Below, one piece after another: positions 37,938 to 46,742 of a stretch of 64,000 nt of DNA. The notes beneath the pieces were generated by a model. The model saw only the letters and a program-made list of their open reading frames with translations, made no database searches and was not told the DNA's origin. The first letter of the stretch is position 1, and each line of letters opens with the position of its first letter. Where the stretch lies: assembly GCA_015257125.1 (NCBI GenBank), contig JABZKU010000002.1, positions 62,001 through 126,000 on the forward strand, written 5' to 3'. The position numbers and the translations under genes are program-made. Origin of the DNA: Prevotellaceae bacterium (GTDB lineage: Bacteria; Bacteroidota; Bacteroidia; Bacteroidales; Bacteroidaceae).

Positions 37938-39263
37938 ATGCGACTGCCTTTTCTCTCTTTCCTGCTCGCCGGCACACTGACTGTCGGCGCACAAACTGCG
38001 ACAGAAGCAAAATTGCTGTGCCCCGTCGCCGACGATGCGGTGGAACGCCCCCTCTTCAAGACCTTTCCGGGGAAAACTCCCTATCGCATTCCCGCCATTG
38101 CGGTGAATCGTCGCGGCACGCTCATCGCCGTGAGCGACTATCGCCCCTGCGGTGGCGACATCGGTTTCGGCAAAGTGGATCTTCGCTACCGCCTCTCGGA
38201 CAATAACGGCGCAACGTGGAGCCGCGAACTCGTTTTGGCCGAGGGCGACGGCGTGAACGGCAGCAAAACCTGCGGATATGGTGATGCCGCCATCGTAAGT
38301 GACCGCAGCAGCGACGAGGCGGTGGTGGTTTGTGTCACGGGCAACACCGTTTACGGACACAGCACGACCAAGCGCAGCAATCCCAACCGCGTGGCGGTGC
38401 TCCATAGTCACGACGGCGGACACACTTGGAGCCAACCGGTCGACATCACCGAGCAGGTATATTCGCTCTTCGACAAGAGTAATCTCGGGCCGGTCGACGC
38501 GATGTTCTTCGGCAGCGGACGCATTTGCCAAAGTCAACTCGTGAAAGTGGGTCGTTACTACCGACTCTACGCGGCACTCTGCGCACGCCCCGGCGGCAAC
38601 CGCGTGGTCTACAGCGACGACCTCGGCCGCACGTGGCACGCCTTGGGCGATATCCACACTTCGCCCGCACCTACCGGCGACGAACCCAAGGTGGAAGAAC
38701 TCCCCGACGGCAGTGTGGTGCTCTCGAGCCGCATTTCCGGCGGACGCCTCTTCAACATTTTCCACTATCTCAGCCATCAGAACGCCACCGGCGCGTGGGA
38801 AGCGACGCCCGCCCTCTCACAAAACGAAGAAGGTGGCCTCAAAGCCCTGCAAAACAGCACGAACGGCGAGATTCTCTTCGTCGATGCGATCGACAACGTG
38901 AACCGCCGCAAAGTTCGCCTCGCCTTGCAGAGCGTTCCCCTCGGCCCCGGACGCGCCAATGTGGGCATCTACTACAAAGCCTTGCCTTCCAACCAACGCA
39001 ACGCGCCCGTTTGGAAGAACTACACCGCCAAAGACTTTGCAAAAGGCTGGAGCGGACCGCTGAAAGTGTCGGAACTCGGCAGCGCTTACAGCACGATGGT
39101 GCAACAAACCGACGGACGCATCGCTTTCTTCTACGAGGAAGAGACCTACGGCAAGGGTGCTTGCTACACGAACATGTACGTTCCCCTCACCTTGGAGCGC
39201 ATTACCGACGGAAAGTTCAGCGCTTTGCACACGCAGTTGCCGCCTAAGGCCAAACGCCGCTGA
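37938..39263 (+). CDS. Secreted sialidase (GH33 exo-alpha-sialidase)
   Basis: Releases terminal sialic acid from host glycoconjugates. The 441-residue protein has a signal peptide (to about residue 18) and the six-bladed propeller signatures: YRIP at 49-52 (Arg50 of the Arg triad), Asp boxes SDNNGATW (87-94), SHDGGHTW and SDDLGRTW, and the later EEGGLKALQNST and YSTMVQQTDGRIAFFYEE (nucleophile-assisting Tyr/Glu region). ATG at 37938 gives the signal peptide; the frame upstream to 37869 runs through inverted repeat 2. No nanA/nanE or NanU-type transport genes are adjacent. Confidence 0.95.
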   Translation: MRLPFLSFLLAGTLTVGAQTATEAKLLCPVADDAVERPLFKTFPGKTPYRIPAIAVNRRGTLIAVSDYRPCGGDIGFGKVDLRYRLSDNNGATWSRELVLAEGDGVNGSKTCGYGDAAIVSDRSSDEAVVVCVTGNTVYGHSTTKRSNPNRVAVLHSHDGGHTWSQPVDITEQVYSLFDKSNLGPVDAMFFGSGRICQSQLVKVGRYYRLYAALCARPGGNRVVYSDDLGRTWHALGDIHTSPAPTGDEPKVEELPDGSVVLSSRISGGRLFNIFHYLSHQNATGAWEATPALSQNEEGGLKALQNSTNGEILFVDAIDNVNRRKVRLALQSVPLGPGRANVGIYYKALPSNQRNAPVWKNYTAKDFAKGWSGPLKVSELGSAYSTMVQQTDGRIAFFYEEETYGKGACYTNMYVPLTLERITDGKFSALHTQLPPKAKRR

Positions 39264-39267
39264 GGTC

Positions 39268-39358
39268 GGCGAAAAAAACGGTGGACTTTTACGAAAAAGT
39301 CGTCTTGTTTCAACAGAAAGTCGTGGAGTTTTCGGCGAAAACCGACCACTTCTCGACG
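39268..39358. repeat. Imperfect tandem array, units of about 22 bp (dispersed family)
   Basis: Four units begin at about 39271, 39293, 39316 and 39337 (spacing 22, 23, 21 bp). Each starts GAAAA or GAAAG and most end in a T-rich half (GGACTTTTA, GGAGTTTTCG). The array fills almost the whole gap between the sialidase and cysS. Confidence 0.7.
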
Positions 39359-39392
39359 CTAACTTAACTTCGATCATTCTTTTCTCCACACG

Positions 39393-40877
39393 ATGGAACA
39401 CCAACTCCACATCTACAATACGCTCTCTCGCACCAAAGAACTCTTCCGCCCCATTCATCCGGGACGCGTAGGCATGTATGTGTGCGGACCTACCGTCTAT
39501 GGCGACGCTCACCTCGGCCACGCGCGGCCGGCCATCACCTTCGACCTCCTTTTCCGCTACCTGCGCCACACCGGCTACAAGGTGCGCTACGTTCGCAACA
39601 TCACCGACGTGGGACACCTCGAACACGATGCCGACGAGGGCGAAGACAAGATTGCCAAGAAGGCGCGTATCGAACAACTCGAACCGATGGAGGTGGCACA
39701 ATTCTACACCAATCGTTTCGATGAGGCCATGAAGCAGCTCAATGTGCTGCCGCCCTCGATCGAACCGCACGCCACGGGACACATCATTGAGCAAATTCAA
39801 CTCGTACAGCAGATTCTCGACGCGGGATATGCCTACGAGAGCAACGGATCGGTCTACTTCGATGTGGTGAAGTTCGACCAAGACTATAAATATGGCGTGC
39901 TCTCCGGTCGCAACCTCGAGGAGGTGCGCGATGCCAGCCGCGAACTCGACGGAGTGGGGGAGAAGCGCCACCAAGTGGACTTCGCGCTGTGGAAAAAAGC
40001 ACAGCCTGAGCACATCATGCGCTGGCCTTCGCCGTGGAGCGAGGGTTTCCCGGGTTGGCACTGCGAGTGCACGGCCATGGGACGCAAGTATCTGGGCGAA
40101 GAGTTCGACATTCACGGCGGCGGCATGGATTTGATTTTCCCGCACCACGAGTGTGAGATCGCACAAGCCGTGGCTTCTCAAAAGCATCCCATGGTGCACT
40201 ACTGGATGCACAACAACATGATTACCATCGCGGGCAAGAAAATGGGCAAGAGCTACAACAATTTCATCACGCTCGAGCAGTTCTTCACGGGCGATCACCC
40301 CTTGTTGGAGCAAGCCTACACGCCGATGACGATTCGCTTCTTCATTCTCCAAGCCCACTACCGTTCCACGCTCGATTTCGGCAACGAAGCCCTCATCGCT
40401 TCGAAGAAGGGGCTCGACCGCCTGATGGATGCCGTGCGACAACTCGACCGTATCGAACCGCAGGCCGACGGAAAGCTCGACAAAGCCTTTGCCGACGAAC
40501 TCGAAACGAAATGCTATGCGGCGATGGACGACGATTTGAACTCGCCGATTGTCATCAGTTATCTGTTTGACGCCTGCCGCACAGTGAACACCGTCGCCGA
40601 CAAGAAAGAAAGCATCACCGCCGAAGGCCTCGAAGCCTTGAAACGCGTGTTCCACACCTTCTGTTTCGACATTCTCGGCCTCTGCGGCGAAGAAGGCGGC
40701 AACGCCGAACGCGAAGAAGCCTTTGCCGGTGCGATGGATCTCTTGCTCGACGTAAGAGCCAAGGCCAAAGCCAACAAAGACTGGGCCACGAGCGACCAAA
40801 TTCGCGACCGCTTGGCCGAACTCGGCTTTGCCGTGAAAGACACCAAGGAAGGTGCCACCTGGAAATTGGACAAATAA
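39393..40877 (+). CDS. cysS: Cysteinyl-tRNA synthetase
   Basis: Class I aminoacyl-tRNA synthetase charging tRNA-Cys. The 494-residue protein has the zinc-binding Cys in [19 protein letters not shown] (HIGH equivalent is HLGH), [21 protein letters not shown], further zinc ligands WHCECTAMG and HHECEIAQ, the KMSKS-type loop KKMGKS, and a helical DALR-like C-terminal domain with [20 protein letters not shown]. Length is normal. Confidence 0.97.
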   Translation: MEHQLHIYNTLSRTKELFRPIHPGRVGMYVCGPTVYGDAHLGHARPAITFDLLFRYLRHTGYKVRYVRNITDVGHLEHDADEGEDKIAKKARIEQLEPMEVAQFYTNRFDEAMKQLNVLPPSIEPHATGHIIEQIQLVQQILDAGYAYESNGSVYFDVVKFDQDYKYGVLSGRNLEEVRDASRELDGVGEKRHQVDFALWKKAQPEHIMRWPSPWSEGFPGWHCECTAMGRKYLGEEFDIHGGGMDLIFPHHECEIAQAVASQKHPMVHYWMHNNMITIAGKKMGKSYNNFITLEQFFTGDHPLLEQAYTPMTIRFFILQAHYRSTLDFGNEALIASKKGLDRLMDAVRQLDRIEPQADGKLDKAFADELETKCYAAMDDDLNSPIVISYLFDACRTVNTVADKKESITAEGLEALKRVFHTFCFDILGLCGEEGGNAEREEAFAGAMDLLLDVRAKAKANKDWATSDQIRDRLAELGFAVKDTKEGATWKLDK

Positions 40878-40888
40878 AAATGCACACA

Positions 40889-40929
40889 ACGCGTCTGCCG
40901 ATGGTTTTCAGCCATCGGCACGGCGCGTT
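40889..40929 (+). promoter_or_regulatory. Strong hairpin between cysS and ribD
   Basis: TGCCGATGG (40896-40904) pairs with CCATCGGCA (40912-40920); the stem can be extended outward by AACGCG with CGCGTT after small internal mismatches. There is no T tract, so it is not a typical terminator; it may protect an mRNA end or act as a weak attenuator. Confidence 0.55.
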
Positions 40930-40964
40930 GTCGCCGCAAAGAAACGCATTGCACGCAGACACTC

Positions 40965-41987
40965 ATGAACACACACGAATTTTGGATGCGACGCTGCCTC
41001 GAATTGGCGCGAAACGGCGAACTCACCACGGCTCCCAACCCGATGGTGGGGGCAGTGATCGTGCATGGTGAGGGCTGCGACGCCCGCATTCTCGGCGAAG
41101 GCTACCACATTCGCCCGGGAGAGGGGCATGCTGAGGTGAACGCGCTGAAAAATGTGCGACCGGAAGACCGTGCGCTACTCCCCGAAGCCACGATTTATGT
41201 GAGTCTTGAGCCTTGTGCGCACTTCGGCCGCACTCCGCCGTGCTCATCGCTCATCGTGCGCAGCGGCATTCGCAAGTGTGTGGTGGGTTGTGTCGATCCC
41301 TTTTCGAAAGTGGGCGGTCGCGGCCTCGAGATCCTGCGCGAGGGTGGGGTAGAGGTCACCGTCGGCGTACTGCGCGAAGCCTGTATCGATCTGAATCGCA
41401 AGTTCTTCTGCCAACAAGTGCTCGGCCGCCCCTTCATCACGCTGAAGTGGGCGGCCTCGGCCGACGGATTTATCGACCGAAAGCGCGAACTCGACGCCAA
41501 CAAACAGCCCATCGGCCGACCGGCACAACTGAGCAATGCCCGGAGTTTGCTGCGCGTTCATCATCTGCGCGCCACACATGGTGCCATCTTGGTGGGACGT
41601 CGCACCTTCGAACTTGACCTCCCTCAGCTCAACGTGCGCCACTGGCCGGGCAACTCGCCCGTGAAATGCGTGCTGGGCGAAGTCGATGAGCGTGCGCTCT
41701 CCGCGGGTTTCCAAGCCTTTGCCGACATCGACGCGCTGCTCGACGCCTTGCGCCGCGAAAAAATCCAATCGCTCTTTGTCGAAGGCGGCAGCACCACGCT
41801 GCAATCGTTCATCGAGCGCGATTTGTGGGACGAGGTTTGGGAAGAACGCTCGCCCGTGGTGCTCGAAAGCGGCATCCCTGCCCCGACAATGCCCCGCGAG
41901 TTCGAAGCCCGCGTGGAACATCATTTCGGACGCACCTACCGCCACTGGGAAAGCCCCGTACTGCAAAAGCACTATGTGGATTTCTAA
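40965..41987 (+). CDS. ribD: Bifunctional riboflavin biosynthesis deaminase/reductase RibD
   Basis: Performs the deamination and side-chain reduction steps after GTP cyclohydrolase II. The 340-residue protein has an N-terminal zinc deaminase domain (MRRCLELARNGELTTAPNPMVGAV, zinc motif GHAEVNAL and PCAHFGRTPPC, VVGCVDPF) and a C-terminal DHFR-like reductase domain (FITLKWAASADGF, GAILVGRRTFELDLPQLNVR, FVEGGSTTLQSFIE). Both look complete. No RFN/FMN riboswitch is recognisable upstream. Next gene starts 63 bp later. Confidence 0.96.
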   Translation: MNTHEFWMRRCLELARNGELTTAPNPMVGAVIVHGEGCDARILGEGYHIRPGEGHAEVNALKNVRPEDRALLPEATIYVSLEPCAHFGRTPPCSSLIVRSGIRKCVVGCVDPFSKVGGRGLEILREGGVEVTVGVLREACIDLNRKFFCQQVLGRPFITLKWAASADGFIDRKRELDANKQPIGRPAQLSNARSLLRVHHLRATHGAILVGRRTFELDLPQLNVRHWPGNSPVKCVLGEVDERALSAGFQAFADIDALLDALRREKIQSLFVEGGSTTLQSFIERDLWDEVWEERSPVVLESGIPAPTMPREFEARVEHHFGRTYRHWESPVLQKHYVDF

Positions 41988-42050
41988 GCCATTCGCCCCG
42001 ACTACTGATTACGAGATATACAAAGCTCCACACACTTCATTCCATTTTCG

Positions 42051-43904
42051 ATGAAGGAATTCTTTATTCTGTTCCGCCGCTACGTCGGCCCTTACAAGAA
42101 ATACGTTGTCTCCTCATTGGCTTTCAACGTATTGAGTGCATTGCTCAACGTCTTTTCGTTCGCATCGCTCATCCCCATGCTCAAACTCCTCTTTAATACG
42201 GAGCATACGGTCTATCATTTCATACCATGGGGCGCGGAAGGCAAAGCACTTTCCGACATTGCGATCAACAATGCGTACTACTATACCTCACAACTCGTGG
42301 CCCACTACGGCGCCGCCCCGACGTTGTTGATGATCGGTGTCTTCCTTGTCACGGCAACACTCCTCAAAACGTCGTGCTATTTCGCATCGGTCGCCACAAT
42401 GGTGCCCGTTCGCACCGGCATTGTGCGCGACATTCGCAACACGCTCTACAACAAGATCACCTCACTTCCCCTCTCTTTCTTCAGCGACGAGCGCAAAGGC
42501 GACATCATCGCCCGCATGAGCGGCGACGTGGGCGAGGTGGAGAACTCGATCATGGGGAGTTTGGAGATGCTGGTCAAGAACCCCATTCTCATAGCGGTCT
42601 ATTTCGGCAGTTTGCTCTACATCTCTTGGGAACTTACGCTCTTCACCCTCGTGATTCTTCCCACCTTGGGTTGGGCGATGGGGCGCATTGGGCGCAGACT
42701 CAAGCAGTCGAGCCTCGAAGCCCAAGAGAAATGGAGCGAAACGATGTCGCAACTCGAGGAAACCCTGGGCGGAATGCGCATCATCAAGGCGTTCGGTGCG
42801 GAAGAGAAGATGCAACGCCGCTTCAACACGACCACTAATGATTTCCGCGACATCTATATGCGCGTGGCCATTCGCCAAGGTTCCGCTCATCCCGTGAGCG
42901 AATTTCTCGGCACCTGTCTGATTGTCCTCGTTTTGTGGTACGGCGGCACCTTGATCTTCTCGGACAACAGTCCGATTGATGCGCCGACCTTCATCTTTTA
43001 TATGGTGATTCTCTACAGTGTCATCCAACCTTTGAAAGATCTTACGAAGGCAACGTACGCTATTCCCAAAGGTATGGCTTCGATGGAGCGCATCAATAAA
43101 ATTCTTTTGGCCGAGAATCCCATTCGCGAACCCGAACATCCCACGCACATCGAAGCACTTCGCGATAATATCACTTTCAATGACGTGCGCTTCGCCTACA
43201 AAAATGCCAACAGCGAGAGCGAAAACACCGAAGTCATTCGCGGGGTGAACTTCACCGTGCGCCGCGGACAGACGATTGCCCTCGTGGGGCAGAGCGGAAG
43301 TGGTAAGAGTACGCTGGTAGATCTCGTCCCGCGCTTCCACGACGTGACCGGCGGCAGCATTTCTATCGACGGACACGACGTTCGCACACTCCGTCTTTCG
43401 GAACTCCGTGCACTGATCGGCAATGTCAACCAAGAAGCGATCCTTTTCAACGACACTTTCTTCAACAACATCAGCTTCGGCGTCGAAAATGCCACCCTCG
43501 AACAAGTGCAGGAGGCCGCCAAAGTGGCGAATGCCCACGACTTCATCATGGCAACGGAGGACGGTTACGACACTTCTGTGGGCGATCGCGGCTGTCGCCT
43601 CTCCGGCGGACAAAGACAACGCATATCCATCGCAAGAGCCATCTTGAAAAATCCCGATATCCTCATTCTCGACGAAGCCACTTCGGCACTCGACACCGAA
43701 AGTGAGCGTTTGGTGCAAGAAGCCCTCGAGCGACTGATGTCTACCCGCACCACGATCGCCATTGCCCACCGCCTTTCGACGGTACGCAACGCCGACGAGA
43801 TATTGGTCCTCCACGATGGGCAAATTGTTGAGCGCGGCACGCACGATGCCCTCATTGCGCTCGACGGATATTACAAACGTCTTCACGATATGCAACAACT
43901 CTGA
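42051..43904 (+). CDS. ABC exporter, fused permease and ATPase (MsbA-like)
   Basis: A 617-residue half-transporter that would act as a homodimer, exporting a lipid or hydrophobic substrate. Six-helix membrane domain (about 1-330), then an ABC domain with Walker A GQSGSGKST (Lys419), the Q-loop NVNQEAILFNDTFFNNI, signature LSGGQRQRISIARAI, Walker B ILILDEATSALD and switch His in IAIAHRLSTV. Resembles MsbA-type lipid flippases, which are widespread in Bacteroidetes, but substrate is not determined by sequence. Its stop codon overlaps or nearly overlaps the next gene, suggesting translational coupling. Confidence 0.93.
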   Translation: MKEFFILFRRYVGPYKKYVVSSLAFNVLSALLNVFSFASLIPMLKLLFNTEHTVYHFIPWGAEGKALSDIAINNAYYYTSQLVAHYGAAPTLLMIGVFLVTATLLKTSCYFASVATMVPVRTGIVRDIRNTLYNKITSLPLSFFSDERKGDIIARMSGDVGEVENSIMGSLEMLVKNPILIAVYFGSLLYISWELTLFTLVILPTLGWAMGRIGRRLKQSSLEAQEKWSETMSQLEETLGGMRIIKAFGAEEKMQRRFNTTTNDFRDIYMRVAIRQGSAHPVSEFLGTCLIVLVLWYGGTLIFSDNSPIDAPTFIFYMVILYSVIQPLKDLTKATYAIPKGMASMERINKILLAENPIREPEHPTHIEALRDNITFNDVRFAYKNANSESENTEVIRGVNFTVRRGQTIALVGQSGSGKSTLVDLVPRFHDVTGGSISIDGHDVRTLRLSELRALIGNVNQEAILFNDTFFNNISFGVENATLEQVQEAAKVANAHDFIMATEDGYDTSVGDRGCRLSGGQRQRISIARAILKNPDILILDEATSALDTESERLVQEALERLMSTRTTIAIAHRLSTVRNADEILVLHDGQIVERGTHDALIALDGYYKRLHDMQQL

Positions 43905-43951
43905 TGCAAAAGCACCACAGTTTTGCACAGCATTTTCTTCAGTTCTCTACG

Positions 43952-45820
43952 ATGAAATTCCATTTTTCACTCCTCGTTCGCTTCTTTCTCGCGTGGCTAC
44001 TCACCTTCTTGGTGGGCAAGCTCGCGTTCTTCGCTCACAACGGCTGGCCCGGACTCGCCGATGCCCTACAAATCTATTGGCACGGCCTACCACTCGACAT
44101 CGCCGTGGCGGCTTACATCACCGCCCCGCTGTGGTTGGTTTTATTCTTCGCCACCTTGCTCGGCAAACCGCGCTTCACTCCGCGCGGACGCACCGCCTAT
44201 CGCATCTACTCGGCCACGGTCGGCGTGCTTGTTCTCGCCACGCTGATCGTCGACATCATCTTATACGAAAAATGGGGCTTTAAACTCGACGCCGTTTGCT
44301 TGTCTTATCTCGACAATCCCTCCGGCATCACAGATAGTCTCGGCTGGGGCTATTTTCTCCTCGCCGTGGCCGGCTTTCTGCTCTTGATCTGTGGCTACAT
44401 TTGGCTACTTTGGCGCATCGGTCCGCGCACCGATTGTCAAAACACGCGCCGTTCGTGCTTCCGCACGCCGCATCCTGTGCAGCGCACGGTGCATACGCTC
44501 GCGCTCCTGCTCATCGGCGCATTGCTCTTCCTCGGCATTCGCGGTGGAGTAGGGCGATCGACCGCCAATGTCGGCATGGTCTACTATTCCACCGACCAAT
44601 ATCACAACCACTCGGCCGTCAATCCCGTCTTTTCGTTCTTCTATTCGCTCCTCAAAGAGCGCGATTTCAGCCAACAAGCCCGCTATTTTGCGCCCGATGA
44701 GGCCGATTGCGTTTTTGCCTCCCTCAATTATAATACAGAAAGCCGCATTTCGCCCGAAGACAGCCTGCTCAACAATCGCCGCCCGAACATTCTGCTCATC
44801 CTTATGGAGAGTTGCGGGGGTAGAGTGGTGGGGTGCACGGAAGGCAACACGAAAGTGACGCCCCACATCGACAGCATGGCGCGCGAAGGCGTCTTCTTCT
44901 CCCAATGTTACGCCAACAGTTTCCGCACCGACCGCGGCACGATCTGCACTTTCTCGGGCTATCCCGCCTTTCCCGACGCGAGTGTGATGAAAATGCCCGC
45001 CAAGTCGCGCGTACTCCCCTCCATTGCCGGCGCACTCCGCGGCGTGGGCTACGATACGGAATTCCTTTATGGCGGCGACAAGAACTTCACGAACATGAAT
45101 TCCTACTTCCTCGCCACGGGCTACAACCGCGTGCTGGGCGACGTGGACTTTCCGGCCAAAATGCGCAAGACCAGTCCGTGGGGCGTGTGCGATCACCTGA
45201 TGTTCGACCAACTGCGCCAAAACATCGACCGTCAACCGAAGAATAAGCCTTGGTTCAAAACGCTCCTTACCCTTTCGAGCCACGAACCCTGGACAGTTCC
45301 CTACAAGCGCCTGGACGACCCAATGCTCAATGCCTTCGCCTATCTCGACGAATCGCTCGGAAAGTTTATGGAAGGCCTGCGCCGTTCGCCCGAATGGAAG
45401 AACACCCTCGTCATTATCCTCCCCGATCACGGCGTATCGTGGCCGGCCGACATCAACGAGTTCGACATCCGCAAATACCATATCCCCCTCATTTGGACGG
45501 GAGGTGCCGTGCGCAACGCAAGAGAAGTGGCGCGCCTGTGCAATCAAACCGACCTCGCCGCCACCCTTCTCGGACAACTCGGCATCGACCACGCGCGTTT
45601 CAAATTCTCGCGCGATGTGATGTCGCAAACCTACACCTATCCTTTCGCCATCCACACTTGGCCGGAGGGATACACCTTCATCGATTCGACCGGAACGAGC
45701 ATCTACGAACTCGCCACGCGCCGAGCTTCGCGGGTTACGCCCGACCCGAAGGGCGAACGCCTACACAAGGTGAAAGCCTTTATGCAAAAGGCCTACGACG
45801 ACATGAACGCGCTCAAATAA
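43952..45820 (+). CDS. LtaS-like membrane phosphotransferase/sulfatase (second copy)
   Basis: A 622-residue alkaline-phosphatase-superfamily membrane protein, the same broad family as the interrupted gene at 35811. Five N-terminal membrane helices (about 1-210) precede a periplasmic domain with NILLILMESCGGRVVG, catalytic Thr330 in RTDRGTICTFSGYP, LYGGDKNFTNMNSYF, LLTLSSHEPW and VIILPDHGVSWP. Likely transfers a phosphoglycerol or phosphoethanolamine head group or cleaves a phosphoester in the envelope; Bacteroidetes lack classical LTA, so the acceptor is unknown. An alternative start at 43904 overlaps the ABC gene stop (TGATG); 43952 gives a normal first helix. Confidence 0.9.
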   Translation: MKFHFSLLVRFFLAWLLTFLVGKLAFFAHNGWPGLADALQIYWHGLPLDIAVAAYITAPLWLVLFFATLLGKPRFTPRGRTAYRIYSATVGVLVLATLIVDIILYEKWGFKLDAVCLSYLDNPSGITDSLGWGYFLLAVAGFLLLICGYIWLLWRIGPRTDCQNTRRSCFRTPHPVQRTVHTLALLLIGALLFLGIRGGVGRSTANVGMVYYSTDQYHNHSAVNPVFSFFYSLLKERDFSQQARYFAPDEADCVFASLNYNTESRISPEDSLLNNRRPNILLILMESCGGRVVGCTEGNTKVTPHIDSMAREGVFFSQCYANSFRTDRGTICTFSGYPAFPDASVMKMPAKSRVLPSIAGALRGVGYDTEFLYGGDKNFTNMNSYFLATGYNRVLGDVDFPAKMRKTSPWGVCDHLMFDQLRQNIDRQPKNKPWFKTLLTLSSHEPWTVPYKRLDDPMLNAFAYLDESLGKFMEGLRRSPEWKNTLVIILPDHGVSWPADINEFDIRKYHIPLIWTGGAVRNAREVARLCNQTDLAATLLGQLGIDHARFKFSRDVMSQTYTYPFAIHTWPEGYTFIDSTGTSIYELATRRASRVTPDPKGERLHKVKAFMQKAYDDMNALK

Positions 45821-45825
45821 AAGCC

Positions 45826-46701
45826 ATGAACGCTTCCTCCCTTTCGCCCTACGCACTCTACCGCTCCCTGCGCGCTGAACTGGCCGCCGTCTACTCGCCG
45901 AGCGAAGCCGCCGCCGTGGCCGAACATTATGTGTGCGAACGCCTGCAACTGAGCCGTGCGCAGTTGCTTATGGACAGCCCGGTGGCACTCACTGCCGAGG
46001 AACAAAGCAAAATAGAGCGAGACACGCAGGCACTGCGCCAACAAGTGCCGGTGCAGTACGTCTTGGGCTACGAAACCTTCGGCTCCCGCCGATTTGCCGT
46101 CTCCCCCGATGTGCTCATTCCCCGTCCCGAGACGTATGAACTCGTGGAATGGTGCGCCGCCACCTTGTCTCAGCACGCTACCCCGCGCCTTCTCGACGTG
46201 GGTACGGGCTCCGGTTGCATTGCCGTCTCTTTGGCGCTCGAGTTGCCGCACGCACGAGTTGAGGCTTGGGACATTTCGCCTCGCGCACTCACGGTGGCGC
46301 GACACAATGCGACGCAACTCGGTGCTCAAGTCGACTTTCGCGAAGTGGATCTCCTGAAAGTGATCGAAGAACAGGCCGCCGAGCAACGAGAGTACGATCT
46401 CATCGTGAGCAATCCGCCCTATATTCCCGCCGGAGAAGCGCCGACAATGGCCGACAACGTGGTGCAACACGAACCGCACACTGCACTCTTCGTGCCCGAC
46501 CACGACCCCTTACTCTTCTATCGCGCCTTGGCCGTCTTGGCCACCGAGTGCCTGCACCCAGGCGGTGTGCTCTTGGTCGAAACGCATACGGACTTCGCCC
46601 TCGCAACCGCCGAACTCTTTGCCCAACACGGGCTCCAATCCGTCGAAATCAGAAACGACGCCGACGATCGTCCACGCATGGTGAAAGCAACCCGTGCCTA
46701 A
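45826..46701 (+). CDS. prmC: Release factor glutamine methyltransferase PrmC
   Basis: SAM-dependent methyltransferase that modifies the GGQ glutamine of peptide release factors RF1/RF2. The 291-residue protein has the N-terminal helical domain with PVQYVLGYETFGSRRFAVSPDVLIPRPET, the SAM motif LLDVGTGSGCIAVSLAL, and the catalytic NPPY in IVSNPPYIPAGE; C-terminal VKATRA-type end. It begins 5 bp after the preceding gene and is probably co-transcribed with the ABC exporter and LtaS-like gene. Confidence 0.95.
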   Translation: MNASSLSPYALYRSLRAELAAVYSPSEAAAVAEHYVCERLQLSRAQLLMDSPVALTAEEQSKIERDTQALRQQVPVQYVLGYETFGSRRFAVSPDVLIPRPETYELVEWCAATLSQHATPRLLDVGTGSGCIAVSLALELPHARVEAWDISPRALTVARHNATQLGAQVDFREVDLLKVIEEQAAEQREYDLIVSNPPYIPAGEAPTMADNVVQHEPHTALFVPDHDPLLFYRALAVLATECLHPGGVLLVETHTDFALATAELFAQHGLQSVEIRNDADDRPRMVKATRA

Positions 46702-46742
46702 CGACCCAAGCGCCTCAGTTCATCCATTTAATTCCTTCCTCC

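Noticed and set aside
38817..40889. A 690-codon minus-strand frame covering cysS
   Set aside because: Antisense shadow of cysS and of the end of the sialidase gene; both plus-strand proteins have full catalytic motifs.
40877..40965. FMN riboswitch before ribD
   Set aside because: The 87-bp gap is too short for the conserved FMN aptamer and lacks its sequence blocks; only a simple hairpin is present.
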